The position numbers and the translations under genes were made by a program. This document shows, piece after piece, positions 1-8,752 of a stretch of 64,000 bases of DNA (its first letter is position 1; every line of letters starts with the position of its first letter). Source of the DNA: Haloarcula mannanilytica (GTDB taxonomy: Archaea; Halobacteriota; Halobacteria; Halobacteriales; Haloarculaceae); the NCBI RefSeq assembly GCF_005406125.1, contig NZ_BIXZ01000001.1, positions 496,001 to 560,000 of the forward strand. The letters run 5' to 3'. The notes under the pieces were generated by a model, which was not told where the DNA came from, searched no databases, and saw nothing but the letters and a program-made list of their open reading frames with translations.

Positions 1-2666
1 ACGGCGAGGTGCTGTTCAGCGGAAACGACGCCTGGTATCACTACCGGTCGACGCAGTACGTCGTCGAGAACTGGCCTGCGACGATGCCGTTTGACCCCTG
101 GACGTATTTCCCGTACGGGACCACTAACGGACAGTTCGGAACGCTGTTCGACCAGATCGTTGCGACAGTCGCCCTGATCATCGGTCTCGGTTCCCCCAGC
201 GACCAGACGGTCGCAATGACGCTGCTGTTTGCACCGGCTGTGTTCGGGACGCTCGTTGCGATTCCGACGTACCTCATCGGACGGCGACTCGGCGGCCGCG
301 TCGGCGGTGTGACCGCGGTCACCGTGCTCGCGTTCTCAACGGGGTCGCTCTTGCAGTGGAGCCGAGTCGGCTCGTCCGACCACCACGTCGCTGAAGCGCT
401 CTTTCAGGTGCTGGGAGTCCTCGGGGTCATGGTCGCCGTCAGCGTCGCCGCGCGGGACAAGCCGATCTACGAGCAGTTCTTGGAGCGGGACATCGACGCG
501 TTGCGGGATACTATCAGCTGGTCCGTGCTTGCGGGCGTGGCGATTGCGCTGTATCTCTGGACATGGGCTCCCGGTGTGCTCCTGCTCGGGATACTCGGTG
601 CCTTCTTCCTGGTTCGATTGTGTCTGGAGTACGTCCACGACTCCAGCCCGGAACACACGGCCATCGCGGGCGCAATCACGATGACGACCGCCGCCGTGCT
701 GAGTGCATCTAGGATTACCGTACTAGAGATCACAGCAACCGAGCAATCGCTGCTACAGCCGGGCCTGGCACTGGCTGTTGGTCTCGGCTGCGTGTTCATG
801 GCGTGGTTGGCCCGAGTTATGGAGCAACGCGAGTACAGTCCGTACGCGTATCCTGCGACCGTGTTCGGAATCCTCGCTCTCGGGGCCGTTCTGATGGCAG
901 TGTTGACCCCGGACTTGTGGGGATACTTCACGAACAACGTGACGCGGGTCCTCGGGTTCTCGGTAAGCCAAACGGCTGATACCGTCGGCGAAGCCTCACC
1001 GCTACAGGACACCGGTGTCCTGTTCAACCGACACGGATTCGCCACCATCGTCGCTGGGATCGGCGGCCTCATCCTGCTCGGAAAGCAGTTCCTCTCCGAC
1101 GACGCTCCCGCGGAAGAACTACTCGTGGTCGTCTGGGCGCTGTTCATTCTGTCCGCGACGTTCACCCAGCGGCGATTCGCGTACTACCTCGTCGCGCCGA
1201 TCGCAGTACTGTCGGGGATGCTCGTCAGTCGGTTCATCGTCTGGTTCGATTTCAGCGCTGACGACGGCATCGAGTACTATCAGGTCCTGACGATTCTTGC
1301 GGTGATTATCGTCATCGTCGTCCCGCTGTTTGCCCTCGGCACGGCACCGGTCGAAGCAGGCGCTACCGGTCCCGGACCGGGTATTCAGAACTGGGACGAG
1401 AGTCTCCAGTGGATGGAAGCGAACACGCCCGCAGAAGGAGCGTACGGCTCCGGCGGTTCGTCGACACTCGACTACTACGGCACCTATCAGCAACAGGAGG
1501 ACTTCGACTATCAGCAGGGCCAGTACGGCGTCCTGTCATGGTGGGACTACGGGCACTGGATCACAACGCGGGCCGAACGGGTTCCGAACGCGAACCCGTT
1601 CCAGCAGGGAACGGACACGGCAGCACCGTTCCTGGTCGCACAGAACGAAACGCAGGCAAACGATATCCTCGAGAGCACGGACGAGGATGACGCGAAGACG
1701 CGGTACGTCGCTGTCGACTGGTTGATGGCCGAAACGAACGGGAACATCGGCGGGAAGTTCTTCGCGCCACCGGCCTTCGTCGACGGGGTGCAGCGGAGTG
1801 ATTACTACACTCGGATGTACGTACCCCAGGGCAGTGGTCTCCGGTCGATAACGTTCCAAAAGCAGGCCTACTACGAAACGATGGTCACCCGGCTGTACCG
1901 GTTCCATGGGAGCGCAGCCGAACCCCAGCCAATCGTCGTCGACTGGGAGGTAAAGGAGACGAATCAAGGCGCACAGTACCGCGGCGCGCCGACAGACGAA
2001 CAGGAACCGGAAGGCCAACAGCAGGGCCGGGTCTACCGTCAGTTCGAGAGCATGGAACAGGCTCGCCAGTACGTCGAGAGCGATTCGACATCGCAGCTCG
2101 GCGGGTACGGCGACAATCCCAGCGAACGGGTGCCCGCGATGGAGCACTACCGCTTAGTCGGCTCCAGTGACACCGAAGCGTTCCCGGACAGTCCGCGATA
2201 CCAGCACTCCGCCTGGACGAAGATCTTCGAGCGCGTCCCCGGTGCGACGGTCGAAGGCTCCGGGCCGGCGAACGCGACAGTGCGGGCCGCCGTGCAGATG
2301 CGCAACCCGGCCACGAACAAAACGTTCGTCTACCGCCAGCGCACCCAGACCGACCAGAACGGGAACTTCGAGATGACGGTCCCCTACTCGACTACTGGGT
2401 ACGACGAATGGGGCACGGACGAGGGGTACACGAACGTGAGCGTGCGGTCCGAAACCCAGTACCAGTTCTCGGCGGTCGGGACCAACAACGGAACACAGAC
2501 GAGTTTCATCGGGACGACCAACATCACCGAAGGACAGGTCATCGGCGAGGACGACTCCGCCGCAACCGTCGAGCTGGAGCCGATAACGATTCAGCAGGGC
2601 AACGTGAACAGCGATGAATCGCGCGCCCCGTCGACGGCAGAAGCGACTGAAAAGACGGGTACGTAG
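1..2666 (+). CDS. aglB: Dolichyl-phosphooligosaccharide-protein glycosyltransferase AglB (STT3 family), 5'-truncated by window edge
   Basis: Oligosaccharyltransferase that moves a lipid-linked glycan onto Asn of N-X-S/T sequons on the outer face of the membrane, for example on S-layer glycoprotein and pilins. The frame is open from base 3, so the true start lies upstream; the first in-frame GTG is at 9. Numbered from that GTG, the metal-binding GNDAW motif of the first external loop is at residues 5-9, SSDHH of a later loop near 122, then many hydrophobic segments to about residue 450. The sequon-binding WWDYG is at 511-515, followed by a soluble acidic domain rich in NxT/NxS sequons. The family is near 950-1000 aa in haloarchaea, so only an N-terminal membrane segment is missing. 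Identification is firm. Confidence 0.96.
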   Translation, partial: GEVLFSGNDAWYHYRSTQYVVENWPATMPFDPWTYFPYGTTNGQFGTLFDQIVATVALIIGLGSPSDQTVAMTLLFAPAVFGTLVAIPTYLIGRRLGGRVGGVTAVTVLAFSTGSLLQWSRVGSSDHHVAEALFQVLGVLGVMVAVSVAARDKPIYEQFLERDIDALRDTISWSVLAGVAIALYLWTWAPGVLLLGILGAFFLVRLCLEYVHDSSPEHTAIAGAITMTTAAVLSASRITVLEITATEQSLLQPGLALAVGLGCVFMAWLARVMEQREYSPYAYPATVFGILALGAVLMAVLTPDLWGYFTNNVTRVLGFSVSQTADTVGEASPLQDTGVLFNRHGFATIVAGIGGLILLGKQFLSDDAPAEELLVVVWALFILSATFTQRRFAYYLVAPIAVLSGMLVSRFIVWFDFSADDGIEYYQVLTILAVIIVIVVPLFALGTAPVEAGATGPGPGIQNWDESLQWMEANTPAEGAYGSGGSSTLDYYGTYQQQEDFDYQQGQYGVLSWWDYGHWITTRAERVPNANPFQQGTDTAAPFLVAQNETQANDILESTDEDDAKTRYVAVDWLMAETNGNIGGKFFAPPAFVDGVQRSDYYTRMYVPQGSGLRSITFQKQAYYETMVTRLYRFHGSAAEPQPIVVDWEVKETNQGAQYRGAPTDEQEPEGQQQGRVYRQFESMEQARQYVESDSTSQLGGYGDNPSERVPAMEHYRLVGSSDTEAFPDSPRYQHSAWTKIFERVPGATVEGSGPANATVRAAVQMRNPATNKTFVYRQRTQTDQNGNFEMTVPYSTTGYDEWGTDEGYTNVSVRSETQYQFSAVGTNNGTQTSFIGTTNITEGQVIGEDDSAATVELEPITIQQGNVNSDESRAPSTAEATEKTGT

Positions 2667-2795
2667 CGCGGTAGCGACGACCAATCGCGGTCTGGCCGGC
2701 TGTCCGACACAATTGATTTTCCGCGTTTCCTGTACGGAACCCGCTCTACCGGAGACGTATCTGCACAGAAGCGACAACAGCAAAAGACCGGGCGG

Positions 2796-2975
2796 TCACT
2801 CAGGTAGCGGATTGAACGTGCCGTTGATGTCCCACTCGTGAAGACAGTGGGGATCACCGGACTGCTTGGTGTCGTCCTCGGTGACGATCCGCCAACTGCG
2901 TCGCTCCGGGTCCCACTCGTCGACCCGTCCACACCGTTCACACTCCCGCGTACGTGGGGTGACGATTTCAGCCAT
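2796..2975 (-). CDS. Small haloarchaeal HEWD-type protein, possible zinc-binding
   Basis: A 59-residue protein starting at ATG 2975; the frame stays open upstream but the extension is Arg-rich and unlike a haloarchaeal protein. Cys12-x2-Cys15 and His43-Cys44-x-His46 could form one small zinc site. The C-terminus reads HEWDINGTFNPLPE, a motif I recall in short haloarchaeal proteins of unknown role. It is divergent from the methyltransferase at 3054 across 78 bp. No specific function can be assigned. Confidence 0.7.
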   Translation of the reverse strand: MAEIVTPRTRECERCGRVDEWDPERRSWRIVTEDDTKQSGDPHCLHEWDINGTFNPLPE

Positions 2976-3053
2976 ACCTGGTGCAAGCGCGTGGGTCGTT
3001 ATCAGGCTGCCGGTCCCTGACCGTTTTGCCCGTCGACCCCGAACCGATGGCTG

Positions 3054-3611
3054 ATGGGCTTTCACACGTTCGATATCGACCGGGCGGCGCAACTGGAGGA
3101 CGCGAGCCGGTACGAGTACCTCTCGGTCGACGAATTGCTGGCGCTGTTCGACCCGGATTCCTCAACAGTCGTGGCGGACCTCGGAAGCGGCACGGGATTT
3201 TACACTGACCACGTCGCAGGCGCGGCCGGGCGCGTGTACGCCCTCGACGTACAGCGAGGGATGCACGAGCGCTATCGGGAGAAAGGGCTTCCGAGCAACG
3301 TATCGCCGGTCACAGCTGACATCGGGAGTCTGCCGTTTTCGGACTCGCTCGATGCCGTCGTGTCGACGATGACGTTTCACGAGTTTGCATCGCCGGCCGC
3401 GATGGAAGCCGTGGCGGACGCGCTCGTCCCGGGTGGGCGGGTGGCCATCGCCGACTGGACGCGTGCGGGCGCTGGCAACGAGGGGCCGCCCCGTTCGGAG
3501 CGATACGCGGCCGACGATGCGGTCGAGTTCTGTACCGACGCCGGCATCGAGGTACTGCGAGCCGAAGACCGACGGGAGACGTTTGTGCTAGCGGGCGTGC
3601 TGCCGGCGTAG
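3054..3611 (+). CDS. Class I SAM-dependent methyltransferase (UbiE/Methyltransf_11-like)
   Basis: A 185-aa cytosolic Rossmann-fold methyltransferase. The SAM-binding motif I is VADLGSGTGFYTDHV (residues about 40-54). An acidic ribose-binding residue follows in YALDV, then ADIGSLPF (motif II/III region), and VPGGRVAIADW forms strand 5. It has the minimal class I core with no added substrate domain, so the substrate (small molecule, quinone, arsenite) cannot be told; there are no Cys residues suggesting ArsM beyond one near the C-terminus. It is convergent with, and directly abuts, the next gene (stop codons adjacent at 3611/3612). The ATG at 3054 leaves a natural N-terminus. Confidence 0.88.
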   Translation: MGFHTFDIDRAAQLEDASRYEYLSVDELLALFDPDSSTVVADLGSGTGFYTDHVAGAAGRVYALDVQRGMHERYREKGLPSNVSPVTADIGSLPFSDSLDAVVSTMTFHEFASPAAMEAVADALVPGGRVAIADWTRAGAGNEGPPRSERYAADDAVEFCTDAGIEVLRAEDRRETFVLAGVLPA

Positions 3612-4067
3612 CTAAAAGTCCGGGAGGTCGTCCGCGCCGACCTCCTCGGCCTCCCAGTCGATGTACTCGTCAGCCAGCACCTCACAGACGACCTGGCCGA
3701 ACTCGGTCAGGCCGGCGTTGATGCCCGAGACGGTACCCCAGGAGTCGATGTCCGGGTGGATCTCCCGCTCGCGCCAGTCCTCGGGCAGGCCCGGGGCGTG
3801 GTAGCCGACGCGGCCCGCGAAGGAGTCCCAGAAGAAGTCGAACTCCTCGATGAGGTCCAGATCGGTGACGATTGCCCACTGGTCAGCATCGAGGGACGCG
3901 TCCGCGGCCCATTTCTCGAACGCGTTCTCCCACGCGCCCGCATCGAGTGCCTCGGCGAGTTCCTCGCGCCGGTATTCGTCACCCTGGACTTCTGCGTCGT
4001 CGTACTCGTCGGCAGCGACGCCAGTAGACAGCGCCGGTCGCTCCGGCGTCTCGACATCGAGTGTCAT
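3612..4067 (-). CDS. Conserved acidic haloarchaeal protein of unknown function
   Basis: A 151-aa very acidic soluble protein without signal peptide or membrane segment. It has several aromatic clusters (WENAFEKWA, FDFFWDSFAGRVGYHAPG, WREREIHPDIDSWG) that suggest a compact globular fold. I do not recognise a catalytic motif or a named family. It has its own ATG at 4067 and shares an adjacent-stop convergent junction with the methyltransferase. Codon usage and amino-acid bias are those of a real halophilic gene, which is the main support for calling it. Confidence 0.8.
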   Translation of the reverse strand: MTLDVETPERPALSTGVAADEYDDAEVQGDEYRREELAEALDAGAWENAFEKWAADASLDADQWAIVTDLDLIEEFDFFWDSFAGRVGYHAPGLPEDWREREIHPDIDSWGTVSGINAGLTEFGQVVCEVLADEYIDWEAEEVGADDLPDF

Positions 4068-4133
4068 GGTCGTGGTAGGCGGGGGAGCGGAATAAAGGTC
4101 ACAATGTTCGCCCCGTGAGTAGAGCCGACAGCA

Positions 4134-4577
4134 TCACCGCTTCGCTTCCCCGTCCAGGGCACGCTGTCGCAGTCGTTCGCCGCGGTCGGTTTCTGCAGTC
4201 ACGTCGGGAACTGGGACCGGATTCCTATCCTCGTCGACAGCGACGTACACCGAATACGACTCCGTTGTCGATTCGGACTCGCCGGTTTTGGGGTTCTCTC
4301 TGGCGGCCCGGAGCCGGACCTTGACGCTTGTGTCGCCGGTATCGTAGACGAACGCCTCGATGAGGGCCGTGTCGCCGACGGGTATCGGCCGCTTGAAGTT
4401 CACCTGGTCCATCCGTGCGGTGACGCAGGTCTCGCCGGCAAAGCGCATCGCCGACATCGCCCCGAGTTCGTCCATCCACTTCAGGACGTTCCCCCCGTGT
4501 GTTGCCCCCAGGTGGTTCGAGTGGTTGGGCTGGACCATCCAGCGATTCTCGATGTACGTTTCCAATACCGTTGGCAT
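4134..4577 (-). CDS. Acyl-CoA thioesterase, hotdog fold (YciA/BACH type)
   Basis: A 147-aa single hotdog domain that hydrolyses acyl-CoA thioesters. The segment NHLGATHGGNVLKWMDELGA (about residues 20-39) is the family signature. It contains the Asn/His-Gly turn and the central helix with WMDE, whose Asp is the usual catalytic acid. FKRPIPVGD and the alternating strands that follow complete the fold. One domain implies dimer or hexamer assembly. In haloarchaea, whose lipids lack fatty acyl chains, the likely job is CoA recycling in acyl-CoA catabolism; this is inference. It is monocistronic, 66 bp from the next minus-strand gene. Confidence 0.9.
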   Translation of the reverse strand: MPTVLETYIENRWMVQPNHSNHLGATHGGNVLKWMDELGAMSAMRFAGETCVTARMDQVNFKRPIPVGDTALIEAFVYDTGDTSVKVRLRAARENPKTGESESTTESYSVYVAVDEDRNPVPVPDVTAETDRGERLRQRALDGEAKR

Positions 4578-4633
4578 GGCCCGAGGTTAGCCAGGGCCTG
4601 GGTTGAGTCTGTCGAACAGGCCGCGAAAACCGG

Positions 4634-4909
4634 TTATGCGGAAACGTACTGCGCTTCCCACTCCTTCCGGGCGTCGAGTTCGCGCTGGCCGCGCTTGGTC
4701 AGCGTGTAGAAGTTCGTCCGGCGGTCGCGTTCGCCCTTCTCGATGAGCGCCTTCTCGACGAGCGTGTCAAGGTTCGGATACAGTCGACCGTGGTTGACCT
4801 CGCTCTCGTAGTAGTCTTCGAGTTCTTCCTTGATCGCTAACCCGTGGGGCTCGTCGAGTCCTGCGATGACATACAGCAGGTCCCGTTGGAATCCAGTCAG
4901 GTCATACAT
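4634..4909 (-). CDS. PadR-family winged-helix transcriptional regulator
   Basis: A 91-aa single-domain PadR protein. MYDLTGFQRDLLYVIAGL opens the winged helix, HGLAIKEELEDYY is helix 2, VNHGRLYPNLDTLVEKALIEKGE is the recognition helix and wing entry, and RRTNFYTLTKRGQREL is the wing. The frame extends 9 codons further upstream, but the ATG at 4909 gives the usual N-terminus. It lacks the C-terminal dimerisation domain of full PadR, as is common for the short haloarchaeal type. A weak ATCG-N6-CGAT palindrome (4908-4921) overlaps the start codon and could be an autoregulatory site. The divergent TraB gene starts 247 bp away. Confidence 0.9.
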   Translation of the reverse strand: MYDLTGFQRDLLYVIAGLDEPHGLAIKEELEDYYESEVNHGRLYPNLDTLVEKALIEKGERDRRTNFYTLTKRGQRELDARKEWEAQYVSA

Positions 4910-5156
4910 CGTATATCCGATACAGTTCGACCCCATACATATCAGTCTTTTGAATCGGTCGGAGAGTCGGGTTTCAGTCGACCCCGTTACCGTCCCGTAG
5001 TTACCACGAGATTTGTGCCTATATTAACAAAACAGTCGGTAATATCGTCGTCGTTTGACGAAGACATACAATACCACGAACATGATTTCGGGGTCCGTTT
5101 CTCGACAGCCATCCGGACCCGACAAGGGTAAAGGAAACGAATGTGTAACGCGGGTG

Positions 5157-6689
5157 ATGACCGAACACGCGGAGTCGGCGGCAGACGAGTTCCCGGAGCC
5201 GTCAGGGTCCGGGCGCGTCGATGTCGTCGGAACCGCTCACGTCTCCGAGCACAGCGTGCAGGAAGTGGAATCAGCGATCGAAGAGACAGAGCCCGACATC
5301 GTCGCCGTCGAACTCGACGAGGGCCGGTATCGCCAGATCAAGGGCGAGACGCCCGACGACCTCGACGCGAGCGACCTCCTCCGCGGAAACACCGTCTTCC
5401 AGTTCCTCGCCTACTGGATGCTGTCGTACATCCAGACGCGGCTGGGTGAGCGATTCGACATCGAGCCGGGTGCGGACATGAAGGCGGGGATCGACACCGC
5501 CGAGCGCTTGGGCCTTGGCGTTGCACTCGTCGACCGAGACATCCAGACGACCGTCCAGCGGTTCTGGGCGCGATTGACAGCCGTCGAGAAACTGAAGCTC
5601 ATCGGCAGTCTCGCGGCCGAAATGGGGCCGCCGCTGACAGTCGGACTGACCGTCGGCGCTGTCCTGGGCGGGATGGTCGCCGTCGTCGCCGGGGCTTTCG
5701 GTGGCCCGTTCATCGTCCCCGGCGGGACACTTTCGGGTGTCCTGCCGGGCGGTCTCGCCGGCACGGTCGAGGGACTGCTCGACACGCTACTGTTCATCTG
5801 TGTCGTCGCGGCCGGCATCGGAATTCCAATCGCCGCACTGTTGACCCGGTTCCGGGGCGAAGCCGATGTCGAGGAGTTCGATATGGAGCAACTGACCGAC
5901 ACCGACGTGGTCAGTGCGATGATGGAGGAGTTCCGGCAGTTCTCACCCGGCGGCGCAGAGGCACTGATCGACGAACGCGACGCGTTCATCGCCCACCGAC
6001 TCGTCGCACTTCGGGAGGCCGGCTATCACGTGCTGGCCGTCGTCGGGGCCGGCCACCGCGAAGGTATCGAGGGCTACCTCGACAACCCGGAGACGCTCCC
6101 GCCGATGGAGTCACTCACCGGCACCGAAAGCGGCCGTCGCGTGTCGCTGTACAAACTCGTCGGCTACGGCTTCGGCGTCGTCTTCCTCGTCTTCTTCGGC
6201 CTGCTCATTCTCGGCGGTGCGAGCCAGGCCGTCCTGCTGCGGCTGTTCGTCGCGCTGGTCGTCGTCAACGCCGTCCTGGCCGGCGGGCTGGCGAAGGTGG
6301 CCGGCGCACACTGGTCGAGTGCCATCGCCGCTGGGGCCTTTGGCTGGCTGACGAGCCTGTTCCCGCTGCTCGCGGCCGGCTGGTTCGCCGGCTACGTCGA
6401 ACTGCGCTATATCTCCGTCAACATCAGCGACATCGCGACGCTCAACGAGATCCTCAACGACCAGGAGTCGCCGATACTGGACCTCGTCAATCGCATGCGT
6501 CAGGTCCCGCTGTTCCGGCTGATCCTCGTCGTCGCCCTGACGAACGTCGGGAGCGCAATCGCGTCTTACGTCGTCTTCCCGCTGTTGCTGCCGTACATCT
6601 CGTCGGACATCGGCGGGATGGAAGGCGTTTCGCGGCTCCTCTGGCAGGGTATCCGCGAAGGGACGCAGATCCTCGTGGGGGTACTCTGA
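5157..6689 (+). CDS. TraB/PrgY family membrane protein
   Basis: A 510-aa protein of the TraB/PrgY/Tiki superfamily. The N-terminal soluble domain begins VDVVGTAHVSEHSVQEV and continues to VAVELDEGRY. Two GX2H motifs are present: GTAH with His28, and GAGH with His300. These are the residues proposed to bind metal in the TIKI proteases. A hydrophobic hairpin occurs around residues 165-235 and about five further membrane segments lie in the C-terminal 160 residues. Bacterial TraB/PrgY limits peptide-pheromone signalling; the archaeal role is unknown. The frame is open back to 5055, but ATG 5157 gives the usual short acidic N-terminus. Its stop overlaps the start of the membrane protease gene by one base, so the two are translationally coupled. 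Confidence 0.9.
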   Translation: MTEHAESAADEFPEPSGSGRVDVVGTAHVSEHSVQEVESAIEETEPDIVAVELDEGRYRQIKGETPDDLDASDLLRGNTVFQFLAYWMLSYIQTRLGERFDIEPGADMKAGIDTAERLGLGVALVDRDIQTTVQRFWARLTAVEKLKLIGSLAAEMGPPLTVGLTVGAVLGGMVAVVAGAFGGPFIVPGGTLSGVLPGGLAGTVEGLLDTLLFICVVAAGIGIPIAALLTRFRGEADVEEFDMEQLTDTDVVSAMMEEFRQFSPGGAEALIDERDAFIAHRLVALREAGYHVLAVVGAGHREGIEGYLDNPETLPPMESLTGTESGRRVSLYKLVGYGFGVVFLVFFGLLILGGASQAVLLRLFVALVVVNAVLAGGLAKVAGAHWSSAIAAGAFGWLTSLFPLLAAGWFAGYVELRYISVNISDIATLNEILNDQESPILDLVNRMRQVPLFRLILVVALTNVGSAIASYVVFPLLLPYISSDIGGMEGVSRLLWQGIREGTQILVGVL

Positions 6690-7375
6690 TGGCGGGCCGA
6701 CGACAGCGGACCACCGCAGGCCGGACCGTCGGCGGCCTCACTTTCAGCCAGCGTGAAGTCAGAGATCTCCTCGTCGCCTGGCTCGCGCTCGGGCTGGCCT
6801 TTACGCTCTTCCTCGAACGTGAGTTCCGTCGTATTGTCTTCCTGCAGTTCGGTGGGCTGTCGACGAGCGAGATCCTCAGCACGTTCGCCGTCAGCCTGCT
6901 GACCGTCGGCGTCGGCTTCCTGCTGCACGAACTGGCCCACAAGATCGTCGCCGTCCGCTTCGGACAGATCGCCGCGTTCCAGGCCGACTACCAGATGCTC
7001 GGGTTCGCCGTCCTGGGCGGCCTCGTCGGCTTCCTGTTCGCCGCACCGGGCGCGGTCGTCCACCGCGGCCGCCTCACGGCGAAACAACACGGACTCATCG
7101 CCGTCGCGGGGCCGGTGACGAACCTCGCACTCGCAGTCATCTTTCTCGTCCCGTTCGTCGCGGCGCTCCTGTCGAGTACGAGCGGCTTCCTCTGGGAGGT
7201 TGCCCGCATGGGGCTGCAGATCAATCTCCTGCTCGCCGGCTTCAATATGCTGCCGTTCGGCCCGCTGGACGGCCGAACAGTCCGCGAGTGGAGCACGCCG
7301 GTGTTTCTGGTCGTGGCGGTTCCGTCGATTCTGCTCGGAATAGTCGGATTGCTGTTCCTTCCTCAGATGCCCTGA
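6689..7375 (+). CDS. Site-2-protease-type membrane metalloprotease (M50 family)
   Basis: A 228-aa polytopic membrane protein. The zinc-binding HELAH is at residues 80-84 inside a hydrophobic helix, and the distal ligand motif GPLDG has Asp194. AVAGPVTNLALAV is the conserved substrate-channel segment of the minimal M50 core. There is no PDZ or CBS domain, so it is the compact archaeal form that cleaves transmembrane helices. Its ATG overlaps the TGA of the TraB-like gene by one base, which indicates a functional pair. The substrate is unknown. It is followed after 78 bp by purM, which probably has its own promoter. Confidence 0.92.
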   Translation: MAGRRQRTTAGRTVGGLTFSQREVRDLLVAWLALGLAFTLFLEREFRRIVFLQFGGLSTSEILSTFAVSLLTVGVGFLLHELAHKIVAVRFGQIAAFQADYQMLGFAVLGGLVGFLFAAPGAVVHRGRLTAKQHGLIAVAGPVTNLALAVIFLVPFVAALLSSTSGFLWEVARMGLQINLLLAGFNMLPFGPLDGRTVREWSTPVFLVVAVPSILLGIVGLLFLPQMP

Positions 7376-7453
7376 CCTAAGACGGTAATTGAATAGGTCG
7401 CCGACCTACGCCGGAACGACGCTCTTTTGCCCGCGCCACGCACGCTCTCGGGT

Positions 7454-8470
7454 ATGACCGATAGCGAATCCGAAACCGACGATACAGACGGCGAAGATGC
7501 GGAGGGGCTGACCTACGCGGAAACGGGCGTGGACATCGACGCCAGCGAAGCGGCGACAAAGGCGCTCATCGGCGCAGCCGGTGAGTTCGAGGGCGACTAC
7601 GCCGGGCTTGTCGACATCGGCGACCAGTACCTCGCGCTCGCAACTGACGGTGTCGGCACGAAGCTCCTCGTCGCAGAGGCCATCGACGACTACTCCACTA
7701 TCGGCATCGACTGCATCGCGATGAACGCAAACGACCTCATTGCAGCCGGCGTCGAGCCGGTGGCCTTTGTCGACTACCTCGCGGTCGAGACACCGGACGA
7801 GGAGACGAGTGAAGACATCGGCGCAGGCCTCCAGACGGGAGCCGAACGGGCCGGTGTGGCGCTCGTCGGCGGCGAAACCGCCGTGATGCCGGATGTCATC
7901 AAGGGACTAGACATCGCTGGCACCTGCGCCGGGCTGGCACCGAAAGACGCCGTCTTCCCCGGCGAAGCGGAGCCAGGTGACGCCATCGTCGGCTGGCCCT
8001 CATCTGGCATCCACTCGAACGGCCTCACGCTCGCACGTGAAGCGGTCACGCGCGACCACGAGTACACGGACCCATTCCCGCCAAATCCCGACAGGACCAT
8101 TGCCGAGGAACTGCTGACGCCGACGCGGATCTACAGCGAAGTGCTGGAGCCGCTCCGGGCCAGCGAGACGCACGCCGCAGCCCACGTCACCGGCGGCGGC
8201 TGGACCAACCTCACGCGGATGGGAAGCTACCGGTACGAAATCACGGACCCCTTCGAGGCCCAGTCTGTTTTCGAGTTCGTTCAAGAAGAAGGGGACGTAA
8301 CCGACGAGGAGATGCACCGGACGTTCAACATGGGCACCGGGTTCGTCGCCGCGGTCCCCGAGGCCGACGCCGAGGAGATCGTCGCCGACAGCGAGGACGC
8401 TCGCGTAATCGGCACGGTCACCGAGGGCGAGGAAGCGGTCGCGATTCGCAGTCTCGAACTGAGTGAATAA
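7454..8470 (+). CDS. purM: Phosphoribosylformylglycinamidine cyclo-ligase (AIR synthetase)
   Basis: The fifth step of de novo purine synthesis: ATP-dependent cyclisation of FGAM to AIR in the cytosol. After an acidic leader of about 15 residues come LTYAETGVDIDASEAA, the ATP-binding DGVGTKLLVA, IDCIAMNANDLIAAGVEP and VGGETAVMPDV, then the C-terminal half with HSNGLTLAR and HVTGGGWTNL. All are hallmarks of PurM. The length of 338 aa matches the family. ATG 7454 is preferred over an upstream in-frame codon because it follows a TTTTGCC promoter-like stretch and gives the usual acidic N-terminus. Not linked here to other pur genes. Confidence 0.96.
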   Translation: MTDSESETDDTDGEDAEGLTYAETGVDIDASEAATKALIGAAGEFEGDYAGLVDIGDQYLALATDGVGTKLLVAEAIDDYSTIGIDCIAMNANDLIAAGVEPVAFVDYLAVETPDEETSEDIGAGLQTGAERAGVALVGGETAVMPDVIKGLDIAGTCAGLAPKDAVFPGEAEPGDAIVGWPSSGIHSNGLTLAREAVTRDHEYTDPFPPNPDRTIAEELLTPTRIYSEVLEPLRASETHAAAHVTGGGWTNLTRMGSYRYEITDPFEAQSVFEFVQEEGDVTDEEMHRTFNMGTGFVAAVPEADAEEIVADSEDARVIGTVTEGEEAVAIRSLELSE

Positions 8471-8486
8471 GAGAAGCGGAATACAG

Positions 8487-8666
8487 TCAGGCGGAAAGGA
8501 TGTCTTTGCCCGCGGTCTCCTCCGCGATTCGCATCTGGAGCGCCTGTCGGATGTGGTATCTGGCGGCTTCGGTTTCAGCGTTCTCGAGAGCCTTTTCGAG
8601 TTCGGCATACAGTGGGTCGCTGGAATTGGGCATGTCGATACGTATCTCGTTAGTGAGAATGGACAT
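8487..8666 (-). CDS. Small conserved haloarchaeal protein (59 aa)
   Basis: A 59-aa ORF read from ATG 8666: MSILTNEIRIDMPNSSDPLY, then ALENAETEAARYHIRQALQM, ending at TGA 8487-8489. An internal ATG at 8633 could be an alternative start. The sequence is largely one amphipathic helix rich in Glu/Ala with halophilic bias. I recall very similar short proteins in haloarchaea, function unknown. It is convergent with purM, leaving 16 bp between the two stop codons. The call rests on codon and amino-acid pattern and on filling an otherwise empty gap. Confidence 0.72.
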   Translation of the reverse strand: MSILTNEIRIDMPNSSDPLYAELEKALENAETEAARYHIRQALQMRIAEETAGKDILSA

Positions 8667-8752
8667 ATACCCCTGACACTGTTTTGGGCGTTAAGCCCCT
8701 CTTACACGCATTATGGACCCACTATCGCGGTTCCCGGTTCTGAGAATTGGAG

